Translations under genes and position numbers: made by a program
The notes under the pieces: model-generated
Databases searched by the model: none
What the model saw: the letters and a program-made list of their open reading frames with translations, nothing else
Told to the model about the DNA's origin: nothing
In this document: positions 1-9,406 of the stretch, one piece after another
Position numbering within the stretch: the first letter of the stretch is position 1
Layout of the letters: the number at the start of each line of letters is the position of its first letter
Source of the DNA: a virus
Length of the DNA: 56,659 bases
Direction: 5' to 3' (one strand)
Virus record (IMG/VR): IMGVR_UViG_3300019935_000003
Span: 1-56,659 of that record

Positions 1-49
1 ATAAATTATAAATATCGTTTTTTTTGGTAAATATAATTAAAACAGCGGT

Positions 50-110
50 TTAGCTACTTTGGGGATGGTGGGTCTGGAGTGACTCGAACACTCGACCTGC
101 CGATTATGAG
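50..110. other. attL: attL, with displaced 3' fragment of the tRNA gene
   Basis: The 61 bases are identical to those at the right end. Positions 66-110 hold the 3' half of the tRNA gene, from CCA through the T arm to the anticodon loop. They then run into unrelated AT-rich phage sequence, so this copy is not a functional tRNA. A weaker match extends left to about position 27, which would be host sequence imitated by the phage arm at the other end. The identity ends in the anticodon loop, a classical crossover region for tRNA-targeting integrases. Confidence 0.9.
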
Positions 111-238
111 CCAGATTTTTTTTATTTTTTCGCCTTAAAAAACAATTATTTACACATAAGTTATTAAAATATAAATATATTTTTTACGTTTGTTTTTTGG
201 TGTATTTACAGGCAAAGATAAAGAAAAGGTAAAGTAAA

Positions 239-1177
239 ATGATGCAAAATAACGGTATATACTTGAGTGCAGAGGAGTTAAATTCTCTTTCAGGATTAGA
301 TACTTACACATTTAAGTTGTATGTTGTTTTTATCCGCCCTCTTATGAATTATGGTACACAAGAAGTTGGTGTATTTTCTAAAATTTCGCTAAAAGGCTTG
401 GCAGATAGATTGTCTGAGAAAAAACGACAAGGTAAAAAAGAGCTTTTATTTTCAGAGGATCAGATTGCATATATGCTAAAAAAATTAGAAGCGGTAGGGC
501 TTATAAAAAGGATAAGTATAGTAAGTAAGCAAGCTAAAAGACTTCAAATAAAATGCTTACTTGTTTCTGTTAAAGGTGTGACTGAAGGTGTAAAAAACGC
601 CGCTAAAAATGCAGCTAAAAAGGTGCAAAACGTTGTTAACGGTAAGAACTCAGAGTACTCCTTTAAAACAAGAGGAGGGGCGTATACAGCACTAAAACAA
701 AAGCAACTTGACATGCTTTATAAGAAGTATGGAAAGGCTGAAAACATTGATATTGATTTAGAGCTTGAACGCATACAAGGGTGGTGTGAAGAGCAAGAGG
801 ATAACAAGTTGTGGGTGCAGTGGAATATATATAAACACATAGAAAGATGGCTTTTAAAAGAAATTGAGGACGCAGGGAAGCCACGCCAACAGGCTAATTT
901 TTACAGCTCAAAAAAACAAGTAAATGATGTTAATGACGATGACATACAAGAGTGTCGCGATGGTTCGCAGCGTCACAATTTGGGTTATGCAGAGCTGCAC
1001 AAAAATAAACAAGATATGCCTGTAAACCCTGATGTACAGCGCATAATGGATATAGAAGATGGGGACGAGATGGAGGACGCATTAAGTGCCTTTTTAGACT
1101 CTCAAAATGTAGAAAAGCAGCAGCCTGTAAATATCAGTGACTTTTTATACACAGGAGAACAAGAATGTCGCATTTAG
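239..1177 (+). CDS. Phage replication initiator, winged-helix type (primosome component)
   Basis: The first 115 residues look like a winged-helix region, with a segment around residues 75-95 (EDQIAYMLKKLEAVGLIKR) typical of the recognition helix and wing of phage replication proteins. The middle is basic and alanine/lysine-rich, followed by a helical region with tryptophans and an acidic C-terminus. It overlaps the start of the DnaC-like gene by 13 bases, so translation is coupled. Initiator plus helicase loader is the usual replication pair of temperate phages: the first protein opens or marks the origin and the second delivers DnaB. I infer the role from fold and neighbour; no catalytic motif is expected. 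Positions 111-238 upstream hold only a weak promoter-like TTTACA near 149. Confidence 0.65.
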   Translation: MMQNNGIYLSAEELNSLSGLDTYTFKLYVVFIRPLMNYGTQEVGVFSKISLKGLADRLSEKKRQGKKELLFSEDQIAYMLKKLEAVGLIKRISIVSKQAKRLQIKCLLVSVKGVTEGVKNAAKNAAKKVQNVVNGKNSEYSFKTRGGAYTALKQKQLDMLYKKYGKAENIDIDLELERIQGWCEEQEDNKLWVQWNIYKHIERWLLKEIEDAGKPRQQANFYSSKKQVNDVNDDDIQECRDGSQRHNLGYAELHKNKQDMPVNPDVQRIMDIEDGDEMEDALSAFLDSQNVEKQQPVNISDFLYTGEQECRI

Positions 1178-1980
1178 CAGCAGCGGAAATATTAAGAAAT
1201 AGTCCACAACTTAGCTCTCTTATTAAAAGCGGGGAGTGGGTAGAAAGAAATTGCGATCAGCATGGTGCTTATAAAGCATGGGTTTTAGGTGGGGAATTTA
1301 AAGAGACAGGTTGTCCTGAGTGTAAAAAAGTACGCTCTCTTGTAGAACATCGCGCCAATATTGAAGCAGAGAAAGAAGAAATTCAAAAAAGAAAAATGCA
1401 GGAATTCATGGAAAGCGCAAGAGTTCCAAAGATTTACAAGTCAGCGTCTACAAAGCAACTCGATGGCTATGTGAGAGATAAGTGTGTTGAATTTCTTTCT
1501 AACTACAGAAGCACAGAATCCCTAAACATGATCATTAATGGCGGGGTAGGTAGCGGTAAGACTCACGCAGTGTGCGCAATGGTTAACTTTATTCTTTATA
1601 AAAAGATAGTTGAATCTGCATTTTCGGATACAGTTTTATTTGAAACTTGGCATGATATGGCTGATAAATTGCGTCGAGCGTCTTCATTGGATAGTGTAGA
1701 AGAAAACCCTATAGAGCTGTATAAAAACGTAGATTTATTGGTGATTGACGAGGTAGGCGGTGCAAGCTTGCGTACAGAAGCACAAATCGAGTGGTTTTTT
1801 AGAATAATGAATGCTAGGTATTCAGAGGGGAAAAATACAATTATTACTACAAACTTAAATGCTAGTCAATTAGAAAAAACGGTGGGAACAAGGTCTTATG
1901 ACAGACTTATGAATGGTAGTAGCTTAACGCTTGAAATTAAAGGAAAGTCAAGACGACAAGCTATACCAAAAACTTTATAA
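1165..1980 (+). CDS. dnaC: DnaC-like AAA+ replicative helicase loader
   Basis: The N-terminus carries a zinc-type cluster (C30, H33, C50, C53) seen in many phage DnaC proteins. A AAA+ domain follows, with Walker A at residues 126-133 (GGVGSGKT), Walker B LLVIDE ending at E196, a sensor-I-like IITTN near residue 227 and a YDRLMNG arginine motif near 247. At 271 residues it is close to the usual length of DnaC/IstB-type loaders. It would load the host DnaB helicase at the phage origin. It is translationally coupled to the preceding initiator. No helicase gene was found in the window, so the host enzyme is presumably used. Confidence 0.88.
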   Translation: MSHLAAAEILRNSPQLSSLIKSGEWVERNCDQHGAYKAWVLGGEFKETGCPECKKVRSLVEHRANIEAEKEEIQKRKMQEFMESARVPKIYKSASTKQLDGYVRDKCVEFLSNYRSTESLNMIINGGVGSGKTHAVCAMVNFILYKKIVESAFSDTVLFETWHDMADKLRRASSLDSVEENPIELYKNVDLLVIDEVGGASLRTEAQIEWFFRIMNARYSEGKNTIITTNLNASQLEKTVGTRSYDRLMNGSSLTLEIKGKSRRQAIPKTL

Positions 1981-2051
1981 GAAAACGCAGTAAGAAAGGG
2001 CTAACAATCCTACGGCATTTACCCAACCAATTATACTAAAGGGGTATTGCA

Positions 2052-2348
2052 ATGTCTAGGGAAGCAAGTGTAAAAATAAAAAGGGTTTTTCATAAAATGG
2101 GTTATATTAATGAGCTTTCTCATGCACTCAGAGTTAAGCGAATCGGTCAAGGCTTAACACAAAAACAGCTTGCAAAAAACATAGGCACAACACAGCAGAC
2201 AATTTCAAGTTTTGAGCGTGCAGTAGGGTGCCAACTCCCTAATTCTTCACACTTAAGACCATACGCAAAAGAGTTGGGCTTTAAAAAATTTAACGATTTT
2301 ATTAGATTTGTAAATGAAAATTCTAAACCGAAACTTGAAAAAGATTAA
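2052..2348 (+). CDS. XRE-family helix-turn-helix protein
   Basis: The protein has a typical helix-turn-helix around residues 28-65 (LTQKQLAKNIGTTQQTISSF), which gives it the HTH_3/XRE signature. A good ribosome site (AAAGGGG) precedes the ATG. It sits 71 bases after the helicase loader and ends four bases before the convergent terminase gene. It is probably a small regulator of the replication module. The target is not visible; a role in replication control rather than lysogeny is inferred from position only. Confidence 0.7.
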   Translation: MSREASVKIKRVFHKMGYINELSHALRVKRIGQGLTQKQLAKNIGTTQQTISSFERAVGCQLPNSSHLRPYAKELGFKKFNDFIRFVNENSKPKLEKD

Positions 2349-2352
2349 AGTA

Positions 2353-3882
2353 TTATTTGTACATTCTATGCCCACCCATTTTGCGTCCTGCACCTGAAAA
2401 AACAGCCTTTTTATTAAGGCTCTCGTCAAATGTTAATGCCAATGCATCCCCCTCATCTGGGGAATGCTTGAGGCGTTTTTTTATGCTGTCTTTGCTTTCC
2501 AGTACGCGCCGCCCTTTCTGATCGTATTTATATGTTGGGGCAGTTAAGTCAGCATGTAATGAATTACTGTCAGGAATATCTACTTCACCAGTTTCTAACC
2601 ACTCTCGCATTAGCCACCACATTTCTGCACGCCGATTTACATATTCATCTTTTTTTATGGCACTGCTGCCAAAATTAACCCCGTTTATCAGACGTTTATA
2701 GTTTGTTTTATGTAGTATATCGACAACACCAGCACCTACGCCCCCCTCGTCAATATTCATGCTTTTTACATCATTATCCCTTAGAATTTCCTCACATTTT
2801 TCTGCAATTTGTGTAATGCTTAGTTTGCTATATGTTTGTATTTTCTCGCATTTATTACCGCGCCTCAGTACTATGGCTGTGTTATCGTCACCAAATCGCG
2901 CGGGATCTACCCCTACTATTAGATCCTCCCAGCCTGTTAAATTCGCCTTATTTTCCCTTGCCTTCATGACAATACTTGGAATTATTAATGCATTCTCATT
3001 GGAACTTTGGAATGCTTCAATGTCATTAAGCGGATAGTCTCGTTTAAACCTGTACAACCCATCACTACCAAATTTCCCGATCTTCATTCTGCGCCAAACA
3101 ATTTGCTCTAAATCCAGCCCATACTCTTGCATAAGCTCATGCTCTTCAGGCTTTAATATGAAATCCTTAGGCACTTTGTGGCGGTATTCCTGCTGCAATG
3201 TCCAACTGAGAAAAACAGGAATAAATTCATTTTCTCCCCTCTTGGCTAACTCCCATATGTCATAAAATAAATTATTCATACCATTGGCTGTACTTTCTAA
3301 AATAACTTCTGTACCTGCTGCATTGGGAACAGTCTCCATTACACCAGAAGCGTGCTCGTAAGAATTTGCCCAAAAACCCACCTCCGATGCATGAAAATTA
3401 TGTGTTGTCCCACTGCGTCCTGTAGACTTATTCTCAGAAGTACCAATGGTGTAATCACTTGTTAATCCTCCAAAATCTAGGACTTTAGAATTATTTTTTC
3501 TGATGCTTGGCTTTATGAATTCAGGTAGGTTTTCATAAAACAGTTTTGACATGTTAAAAATTTTAGTCGATGCCGCCAACTCATGGGCTAGAATGTACGT
3601 GACGCGCCCCCTATTCATTGTTGTATTATGAAAAAAGCGTCCTTCTGTGTACGTTGAAATACCTTGCTGTCTACCCTTTAATACAATAGCCCTAACAACC
3701 CCTATATCTCTTTTTTGTTGTTCAATAATATTATGCAAAAATCTTTGTGATTCATTTATCTTTAATGCCTCCATGCGTCCATTTTTAGTCCTTATTTTTA
3801 GGGCGTGGTGCATATAAAAAATCAAATCATTTCTAAATTTTTGCCGCATTATATTTCTATTCATCAGTGGGCATTCCTGCAT
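2353..3882 (-). CDS. terL: Terminase large subunit (ATPase and nuclease)
   Basis: The N-terminal ATPase has a Walker A-type motif at residues 69-77 (KGRQQGIST) and a Walker B-type strand VILEST with E196. The C-terminal RNase H-like nuclease shows VGVDPARFGDD (D326), NIDEG (D378) and DEGDALAL (D476/D479). It cuts concatemeric phage DNA and drives it into the prohead through the portal. At 509 residues it has the usual length. A second start at 3864 (MNRN...) sits after AGGA and overlaps the small subunit stop by 8 bases; it may be the true start. It lies far from the capsid genes, which is unusual. Confidence 0.92.
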   Translation of the reverse strand: MQECPLMNRNIMRQKFRNDLIFYMHHALKIRTKNGRMEALKINESQRFLHNIIEQQKRDIGVVRAIVLKGRQQGISTYTEGRFFHNTTMNRGRVTYILAHELAASTKIFNMSKLFYENLPEFIKPSIRKNNSKVLDFGGLTSDYTIGTSENKSTGRSGTTHNFHASEVGFWANSYEHASGVMETVPNAAGTEVILESTANGMNNLFYDIWELAKRGENEFIPVFLSWTLQQEYRHKVPKDFILKPEEHELMQEYGLDLEQIVWRRMKIGKFGSDGLYRFKRDYPLNDIEAFQSSNENALIIPSIVMKARENKANLTGWEDLIVGVDPARFGDDNTAIVLRRGNKCEKIQTYSKLSITQIAEKCEEILRDNDVKSMNIDEGGVGAGVVDILHKTNYKRLINGVNFGSSAIKKDEYVNRRAEMWWLMREWLETGEVDIPDSNSLHADLTAPTYKYDQKGRRVLESKDSIKKRLKHSPDEGDALALTFDESLNKKAVFSGAGRKMGGHRMYK

Positions 3883-4354
3883 CTTTCATCCACTGATCAA
3901 AGGAATCTTCTATTTTATTTGCGCCTAAATCATTTTTAAGTCTTTCTATTGCTTTATCTTTTGTGTATAGCTTGTATTTATATACTATTTTACCATTCCC
4001 CTCTGAGTCTAAATGCTCCACAATTGTAGCCTCTTGGACTGCTGCACGAATATGTGTAGGGAATTTATGAGGGCGCAAAGGTTCCCCTGTATTTTTATCA
4101 AATAACTCTGTGAAATCAGAAAAAGCAACACACATATCATGATAATTAATATGTAATGATGTTAGGCTTTTATCTCGCTCATTTAGTAAAGTTTTGCGCC
4201 TTTCTATATCACCTTGAATCCGTTCATTTTCTAGCTCTTGCTGTACTTCACCTTGTGTTTTTTTGCCCTTATGCGCGCCATTTTCTGCAAAGTAATCAAT
4301 GACATATTGGTCTAAATATGTCTTGCCTTTCTGTTTACTATCCATTTCATCCAC
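3857..4354 (-). CDS. terS: Terminase small subunit
   Basis: The C-terminal half has the pattern of small-terminase proteins: a strand with TGEPLRPHKFP, a variable segment, IVYKYKLYTKDKAIERL, then a helix. The N-terminus is charged and helical and could hold the DNA-binding part. It would recognise the packaging site and present it to the large subunit encoded immediately downstream. The two genes overlap by about 26 bases, or by 8 with the alternative large-subunit start. Family assignment rests on this pattern and on the neighbour. Confidence 0.75.
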   Translation of the reverse strand: MDEMDSKQKGKTYLDQYVIDYFAENGAHKGKKTQGEVQQELENERIQGDIERRKTLLNERDKSLTSLHINYHDMCVAFSDFTELFDKNTGEPLRPHKFPTHIRAAVQEATIVEHLDSEGNGKIVYKYKLYTKDKAIERLKNDLGANKIEDSFDQWMKDAGMPTDE

Positions 4355-4387
4355 TAACCTTTTCCTATATAATAAAACAAGTATGTA

Positions 4388-4416
4388 TTGTATTTTACAC
4401 TATTATTTGTTATAGG
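4388..4416 (+). promoter_or_regulatory. Candidate sigma70 promoter for portal/gpF genes
   Basis: TTGTAT and TATAGG are separated by 17 bases in the divergent gap between the terminase and portal genes. Transcription would start about ten bases before the portal ATG, so the leader would be very short. The AGGAG overlapping the -10 element lies 13 bases from the ATG, too far to be a strong ribosome site. Confidence 0.4.
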
Positions 4417-4431
4417 AGCGAATAAACACCC

Positions 4432-5988
4432 ATGCCAAAGCCAAAATCTAGCAGTCTAACAAAGCAACAGGTTTATGATATTATTAATGATATCATTGAC
4501 TTAGATAGTATTGAACATGATAAAATTTTAACGGGTATTGGTATTACAAGGGGGCAACTTGAAGGTGTATTAAAAGATACAGAAATTGATGGAGTATTTA
4601 GTATACGTCTAAATTCTCTATTATCTTATGTCTCAAGAGAAGCCAAAGCGAACGGGAAAAAAAGCCATGAAAAACAAGAATTAAGAGAATCAAGATTATT
4701 AAAATTGGCAGGTGAAAAACATCCGCTTTATGATCATATTTATGATTGCGTGATGGATAATCTTGTTGTTTTTTCAAGAATGGTAATAAATTCATTAAAA
4801 TTTGGTAACAGTGTTACACAGCTGATTTATAAAGAAAAAGATGGTATTTTTATTCCTAATGAGTTGCTGGAGAGTCCAGTGGACTGGTTTTTCCCACTTG
4901 ACAGAATGCATATTTTCACACGCAAGGACGGTGTAGAGAGCTTAAGCAACCTAAGCTGGTCAAGCGGTATATCCCTTATAGGGGTTAATACAGGTGTCAA
5001 TAATGATTCGCTTCTGGACGTTGATAGAAAGTTTCTTTTGTTACGTAACGAGGCAACACACACCAAACCGCGCGGTGTAGCGATGCTTGCAAAATTATGG
5101 TGGTTTCAATTTTTTAAGCAAAACGGTTGGGGATATTGGGCTGATTTTTTAGAGTCCAGTGCTGTGCAGCGTGTCATAGGAGAGGGAAAAGACCCCGAAA
5201 TGATAGCGGAAAGCCTAGGAATGTTGGTTAATAATAGTGTAGCTGGTGTTCCGCAAGGTACTAATATTAAAGAGATTCCAGCGTCTAGCAATGGTGAAGC
5301 ATTCGACTCCTTTGAAAAGAGAATTGTTACACGCATATGGATGTATGTATTGGGACGCGCGCCCCTCTCTGAAATGAGTACAGGATCGCGTGCTGGTCAG
5401 CAGTCAGAGGATTTGCTTAGACTGGATTTGCTACAGTCGGATGTATTTAAATTCTTTGAAGTTTTGAACAAATTCACGGCTATGATTTGCCGCGCCAATG
5501 GGTTACCTGATGATGAATTAACTTGGTATTTTGATAATGAGGCGGGTATACGGCGCGAATTAGCGGATCGTGATGCTGTGCTTGCAAGCTCTCTAGGTGT
5601 CCAGTTTAGTGCTGACTATGTTGCAAGAGAATACAACATAGAGTTAAGTGATATAGAAATTCAAGAAAAACAAAGCGGTACATCGGCGGGGAATTTGTCC
5701 AGTAAGAAAGAAAGCATGATGTTTTCCAATACTGAAGAAAAAGCGGCGGAAAAACAGCATGATCAACTGGATAGTATTATTGAAAATGCAGCAGAAAGTG
5801 ATGATGTAAATGATATGGTACTCCAAGTGCTGAAAAACTCAGAAAATAAAGATGATTTTATAAAGCAGCTCGCATTATGTGCAAGCTATGGTGCAATGGG
5901 GGTTGATAATGAGCTACTTAATATAGTAGACACTGCATCCTTGTTAGGGCTTGCTAATGTCCAAAATGAGAGCAAAGACAATGCCTAA
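4432..5988 (+). CDS. Portal protein, Mu gp29-like (DUF935 family)
   Basis: The central region is characteristic of Mu-type portals: KFGNSVTQLIY, a NEATHTKPRGVAMLAKLWWF segment, then QNGWGYWADFLE, where the chain threads through the capsid vertex. At 518 residues it is the expected size. The C-terminal hundred residues are polar and helical. The portal forms the dodecameric ring through which DNA enters and leaves, and it contacts the terminase encoded divergently upstream. The gpF-like gene follows with an overlap, as in Mu-like clusters. Confidence 0.88.
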   Translation: MPKPKSSSLTKQQVYDIINDIIDLDSIEHDKILTGIGITRGQLEGVLKDTEIDGVFSIRLNSLLSYVSREAKANGKKSHEKQELRESRLLKLAGEKHPLYDHIYDCVMDNLVVFSRMVINSLKFGNSVTQLIYKEKDGIFIPNELLESPVDWFFPLDRMHIFTRKDGVESLSNLSWSSGISLIGVNTGVNNDSLLDVDRKFLLLRNEATHTKPRGVAMLAKLWWFQFFKQNGWGYWADFLESSAVQRVIGEGKDPEMIAESLGMLVNNSVAGVPQGTNIKEIPASSNGEAFDSFEKRIVTRIWMYVLGRAPLSEMSTGSRAGQQSEDLLRLDLLQSDVFKFFEVLNKFTAMICRANGLPDDELTWYFDNEAGIRRELADRDAVLASSLGVQFSADYVAREYNIELSDIEIQEKQSGTSAGNLSSKKESMMFSNTEEKAAEKQHDQLDSIIENAAESDDVNDMVLQVLKNSENKDDFIKQLALCASYGAMGVDNELLNIVDTASLLGLANVQNESKDNA

Positions 5989-7186
5989 TATTCTCAATAC
6001 ACAAACATCCTTGGCTTTTAAGCAAGCAATTGAATCCGCTAAAAAGCGCGGCATTGTTCTGCCAAACGACTACTACACAAAGATTTTTGGTGGTTCCCGC
6101 GCCAAATATTTCAGCATTTCAACACTTAAAACAACGGCTTCTATACGCCATGTAATGGACTCATTAGAGAGTGCGTTAAGCGATGGGCAAAGCTTCCAAG
6201 CTTGGAAAAAAGAACAGCAGAAAAACAGCGGGGAATTACTGCATTTAAGCAAGCAAAGAAAAGAGTTAATTTTTAGAAATGCCATGATGACAGCCTATGC
6301 AGAGGGACGTTGTGCACAGTTTAAAGAGAATGAAGACACACACCCATACTTGCTGTATTTAACCGTAGGGGACGCGCGTGTAAGGGATGAGCACGCAGGA
6401 ATGCATAATTATGTTGCAAAAAAAGTGGCTAAAATTTGGCGATCATGGTTTGCCCCTAATGGTCACGGTTGCCGCTGCACAGTCATGCAGCTAACAGAAA
6501 AGCAGGCAATGCAGCGCATAGAAGCCGACAAGGCAGAATTAAGATCCGATAAGGAAAAAGCGCAAGCACGTATAGACTCCTTAAGTACCCCCCCTGACTG
6601 GAATTACTCAGTGTGTTCTGAGTCTAACAAACCAGCAGAAAATGCAGTAAATGAGCTACTGGATAAGGCAAAGAATGAAGACAACAAGGACTCCTTAGAG
6701 CTGGAGTTTTTAAAAGCACTGCTTATTGAGTTAACAGAAATAGAGGAAAAATTAAGCGATAAAAACCAGCTTGCCAAGAAAATAAGCAAGCAAAAAACAG
6801 AAACCAAGAAAGGAGAAAAAGAAGCAGAAAAACAACGTGATATGATTTTTGTTTCTCATATTTTAGATTTAATAGAGGGTCAGTTTTCTGCACTTCTGTT
6901 TAAGTATTTTTTACCTAATAAGGTGGAATTGAGCAAACAGAAAGCATTACTTGATGATGTGAAAAGCATGATTTTTAAGGACTTTTTTGATTATCTTGTG
7001 GAGCAGGATGACATACTTATGTTTATGCTTGACTTGGAAAAAGAGCATATACAAGAAAGAATGGCTAGTAAGCTAATCGACCCCAACCTAATAAAATCTG
7101 TTAACCAGTGGGGCGATAAGTACAAGAAATTAAAGGATATTGTGTTGAGTAGTGCGGGTATAGAGGATATACGCGCCATTTTTTAA
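5981..7186 (+). CDS. Phage head morphogenesis protein, Mu gpF-like
   Basis: Residues near 130-165 (numbered from this start) carry the gpF signature: VGDARVRDEHAGMHN followed by a W-x-P-N-GHGCRCTV cluster. This family forms a minor head protein associated with the portal. The C-terminal half is a long, charged, helical extension beyond the gpF domain. The chosen ATG overlaps the portal stop by 8 bases; in-frame ATGs at 5957 and 5966 are also possible, and the former has a slightly better AGG spacing. No terminator is visible between its stop and the next promoter, so portal transcripts may read into the early region. Confidence 0.85.
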   Translation: MPNILNTQTSLAFKQAIESAKKRGIVLPNDYYTKIFGGSRAKYFSISTLKTTASIRHVMDSLESALSDGQSFQAWKKEQQKNSGELLHLSKQRKELIFRNAMMTAYAEGRCAQFKENEDTHPYLLYLTVGDARVRDEHAGMHNYVAKKVAKIWRSWFAPNGHGCRCTVMQLTEKQAMQRIEADKAELRSDKEKAQARIDSLSTPPDWNYSVCSESNKPAENAVNELLDKAKNEDNKDSLELEFLKALLIELTEIEEKLSDKNQLAKKISKQKTETKKGEKEAEKQRDMIFVSHILDLIEGQFSALLFKYFLPNKVELSKQKALLDDVKSMIFKDFFDYLVEQDDILMFMLDLEKEHIQERMASKLIDPNLIKSVNQWGDKYKKLKDIVLSSAGIEDIRAIF

Positions 7187-7197
7187 TTACATAAAAT

Positions 7198-7259
7198 AAC
7201 AATTTAATTTAAATATTTTAAATTATTTGGTTGACTTAAATGTATGACTATCCTATAAT
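7198..7259 (+). promoter_or_regulatory. Promoter cassette copy 1 (TTGACT-17-TATAAT)
   Basis: An AT-rich UP-like tract (AACAATTTAATTT...) is followed by ATTATTTGGTTGACTTAAAT and a consensus TATAAT at 7254-7259 after a 17-base spacer. The same arrangement recurs near 8775, 10177 and 12957, and in poorer form at 46805 and 56345. About 45 bases of the downstream leader are also shared with the copy at 12957. Confidence 0.85.
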
Positions 7260-7311
7260 GAAATCACTTTATAGGAAAACGCAACACATCAAGAAAAAAG
7301 GGCTTTTAATT

Positions 7312-8745
7312 ATGACTTCATTAAAAGGTAAAAACGTAATAGCAACAGTTATTCCTAACACCTCGAAAGGAAAAAAAGGTATTAACTACAACACGCATAA
7401 TTTATGCATTTTCAAGGTTGAGCGTGAAACAGCTAAACGTGCATACATTGAAATTGATGGGCAAGAAATTGCTTTTGAAAAGGAAAGTGGCGCTCTTTAT
7501 GGTGAAGGGCGTGATTTAGCGGTTGCTGTAGCCTTCTTTACATTAGAAGAGCTTGAAAAAATGTGTTCAAGTATTAGCTCTTTCTTGCCGATTGTGCGCG
7601 AATTATACCAACGCGCCCTTGGTGTTATTCGTGAATATGAAAATACGGAAAAGGTAAAAAAAGCTAAACATAATAGTGTTGTGGCTGAAGTTCGATGCCA
7701 TATTATTTTTGAGCAAATGGTAGAAGAGTGGCGCAAAGAAGATGGGTATAAAGGTATAAATGCAGCAATGTTACAACGTGCGTACACAAACTTAAGTGCA
7801 CGCGGCTATATTCAGAAAACAGGTGCTTGTAGTAAAAAAGGTGATTCTGTTGAGCAAATATTTTCTAAGCTCATGCAGGGCTACGGAAAAGAAGACGGCA
7901 TGGTTTATACCAAAAATCAACACGGATTATGGGATATTGTCGATGTAAATGAGGTGGTTACTTTACATACGCCCGTTTCTGATATATCAGAACAAGAAGA
8001 AAAAGGCTTTAAAAAACAATTGTTTTCTGAGCTTTGGGAGGATTTAGAAGCTAAAGGATTAAGCAAGCCTTACAACACGAAACATGCAGGGCTTACTTTT
8101 AAGCTTGCTAATATAGAGCTTTTTTCTTACACGCTTCTTAATTTCAAAGAAGGTATTGTAAAAAACGGTTTGGAAAGTTACATACTAGAAAATGATGTTA
8201 CGAATACATTGCATCATAACACTTTGAAAATTATTAAAACTTTCCTAAAGCAACAAGGTTTTAAACTTCAACGCATAGGTAAATGTGGTAGCTTTGACTA
8301 CAAAGTACTTTCCAAAGAAATGCACTTAAAAGTAAAGCTTGAAAAGCAACGTAAAAAGCAACGTAAATTAACGCGCCAAACTCTGAAAATTCAAGGTAAA
8401 CTTGACAAGTTAAAACAGGCGAAAATTCAGCATAATCGGTCTGTTGATTTGAGCGGTTACCAGTCCGAAGAATTTGAAATTAAGCTTGAATGCTTTGATA
8501 ATCAAGATGTTAAATACGCACTAATTCATAAAAAAAATGTAGGCACAGTAAGTTCTGTAAAAAAAGGAATTTGGGGTAAAAATTGGGCGATTTATGGTAT
8601 GGATTTTAGCGCAAACAAAGGGGAATATGAGCGCATAGAGGATGCTGTGCAAGCTATGTGGGATACTAAAGAGCAAGAGCTTAAACACTGGCAAGAGCGC
8701 GGACATTTTGCTGTAGAACAAGGTTACAAGGAGGAAGCTGCATAA
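7312..8745 (+). CDS. Hypothetical early phage protein (477 aa)
   Basis: I do not recognise this protein. The ATG at 7312 was chosen because an upstream in-frame start would lie inside the promoter, and an AAAAAAGGG ribosome site precedes it. There is an N-terminal mixed region, a helical middle, a very basic coiled-coil-like stretch around residues 345-385 (many K, R and Q), and a C-terminal segment with GIWGKNWAIYGMDFS followed by a helical end. It is the first product of the strongest-looking early promoter, which suggests an abundant early protein. A nucleic-acid role is suggested only by the basic stretch. Confidence 0.75.
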   Translation: MTSLKGKNVIATVIPNTSKGKKGINYNTHNLCIFKVERETAKRAYIEIDGQEIAFEKESGALYGEGRDLAVAVAFFTLEELEKMCSSISSFLPIVRELYQRALGVIREYENTEKVKKAKHNSVVAEVRCHIIFEQMVEEWRKEDGYKGINAAMLQRAYTNLSARGYIQKTGACSKKGDSVEQIFSKLMQGYGKEDGMVYTKNQHGLWDIVDVNEVVTLHTPVSDISEQEEKGFKKQLFSELWEDLEAKGLSKPYNTKHAGLTFKLANIELFSYTLLNFKEGIVKNGLESYILENDVTNTLHHNTLKIIKTFLKQQGFKLQRIGKCGSFDYKVLSKEMHLKVKLEKQRKKQRKLTRQTLKIQGKLDKLKQAKIQHNRSVDLSGYQSEEFEIKLECFDNQDVKYALIHKKNVGTVSSVKKGIWGKNWAIYGMDFSANKGEYERIEDAVQAMWDTKEQELKHWQERGHFAVEQGYKEEAA

Positions 8746-8774
8746 TACATTTATTTAAGTCAATTAAATTTTTT

Positions 8775-8835
8775 AACAATTTATTTTAAGAATTTTAAAT
8801 TATTAGGTTGACTTAAATATTAAGGAGCGTATAAT
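8775..8835 (+). promoter_or_regulatory. Promoter cassette copy 2 (TTGACT-16-TATAAT)
   Basis: The UP-like tract, ATTAGGTTGACTTAAAT and TATAAT (8830-8835) match the family, but the spacer is 16 bases and the N10 segment differs. It drives the J-domain gene through a leader of about 65 bases. Confidence 0.8.
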
Positions 8836-8907
8836 ACTACACATGTTAAAGATAAAGCCGCCCACAACGGGAAGGCGCAAAACCAGCGAAAGCAAGGTAA
8901 TTAAAAC

Positions 8908-9396
8908 ATGAAATATTTTGAAGGCTTAACAAAAGTTGAAGACGTTAAAACACTATTCAGACGTTTAGCAATGAAAAACCACCCAGATCGTGGTGGGGAT
9001 ACCGCAACATTTCAAGAGATTCAAGCCCAGTACCAATCTGCATTACGCGGCTGCAACGGTAGTACAAGCACAGGCAGCGACGGAAAAGAGCACACATACA
9101 AATACAATGAAGAATCTGAAATTGATTTAATGGATAAAATAAATGCTTTTCTAGCTCTTAATATGGAAAACGTCAATATTATGCTTATCGGTGTGTGGAT
9201 TTGGATTGATGGAGACACAAAGCCCCATAAGGATAAATTAAAAGAGTTAGGTTGTAAATGGCATGGGCGGCGTAAATGTTGGTATTTCCACAATCAGAAA
9301 AAACGATTCGGTAAGTATAGCAAAGGCAGTTTAGACGAATTAGCCGCAAAGTATGGGCAAAAGGGATTTACAAGAAAGTCTAATAATTTAAGGTAG
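8908..9396 (+). CDS. J-domain (DnaJ-like) protein
   Basis: The first 50 residues are a compact J domain, with helix II rich in basic residues and the invariant HPD at residues 25-27 (KNHPDRGGD). The C-terminal half, with WIWIDGDTKPHKDKLKELG and WHGRRKCWYFH, matches the second domain common in short phage and mobile-element J proteins. Such proteins probably recruit host DnaK to a specific phage complex, for example at the replication origin or in assembly. It is monocistronic, behind its own promoter and followed by a hairpin. Confidence 0.85.
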   Translation: MKYFEGLTKVEDVKTLFRRLAMKNHPDRGGDTATFQEIQAQYQSALRGCNGSTSTGSDGKEHTYKYNEESEIDLMDKINAFLALNMENVNIMLIGVWIWIDGDTKPHKDKLKELGCKWHGRRKCWYFHNQKKRFGKYSKGSLDELAAKYGQKGFTRKSNNLR

Positions 9397-9406
9397 GATT
9401 GAAGCA

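Noticed and set aside
66-110. Second tRNA gene at the left end
   Set aside because: Only the 3' half is present; the 5' half is replaced by phage sequence, so it is the displaced att fragment.
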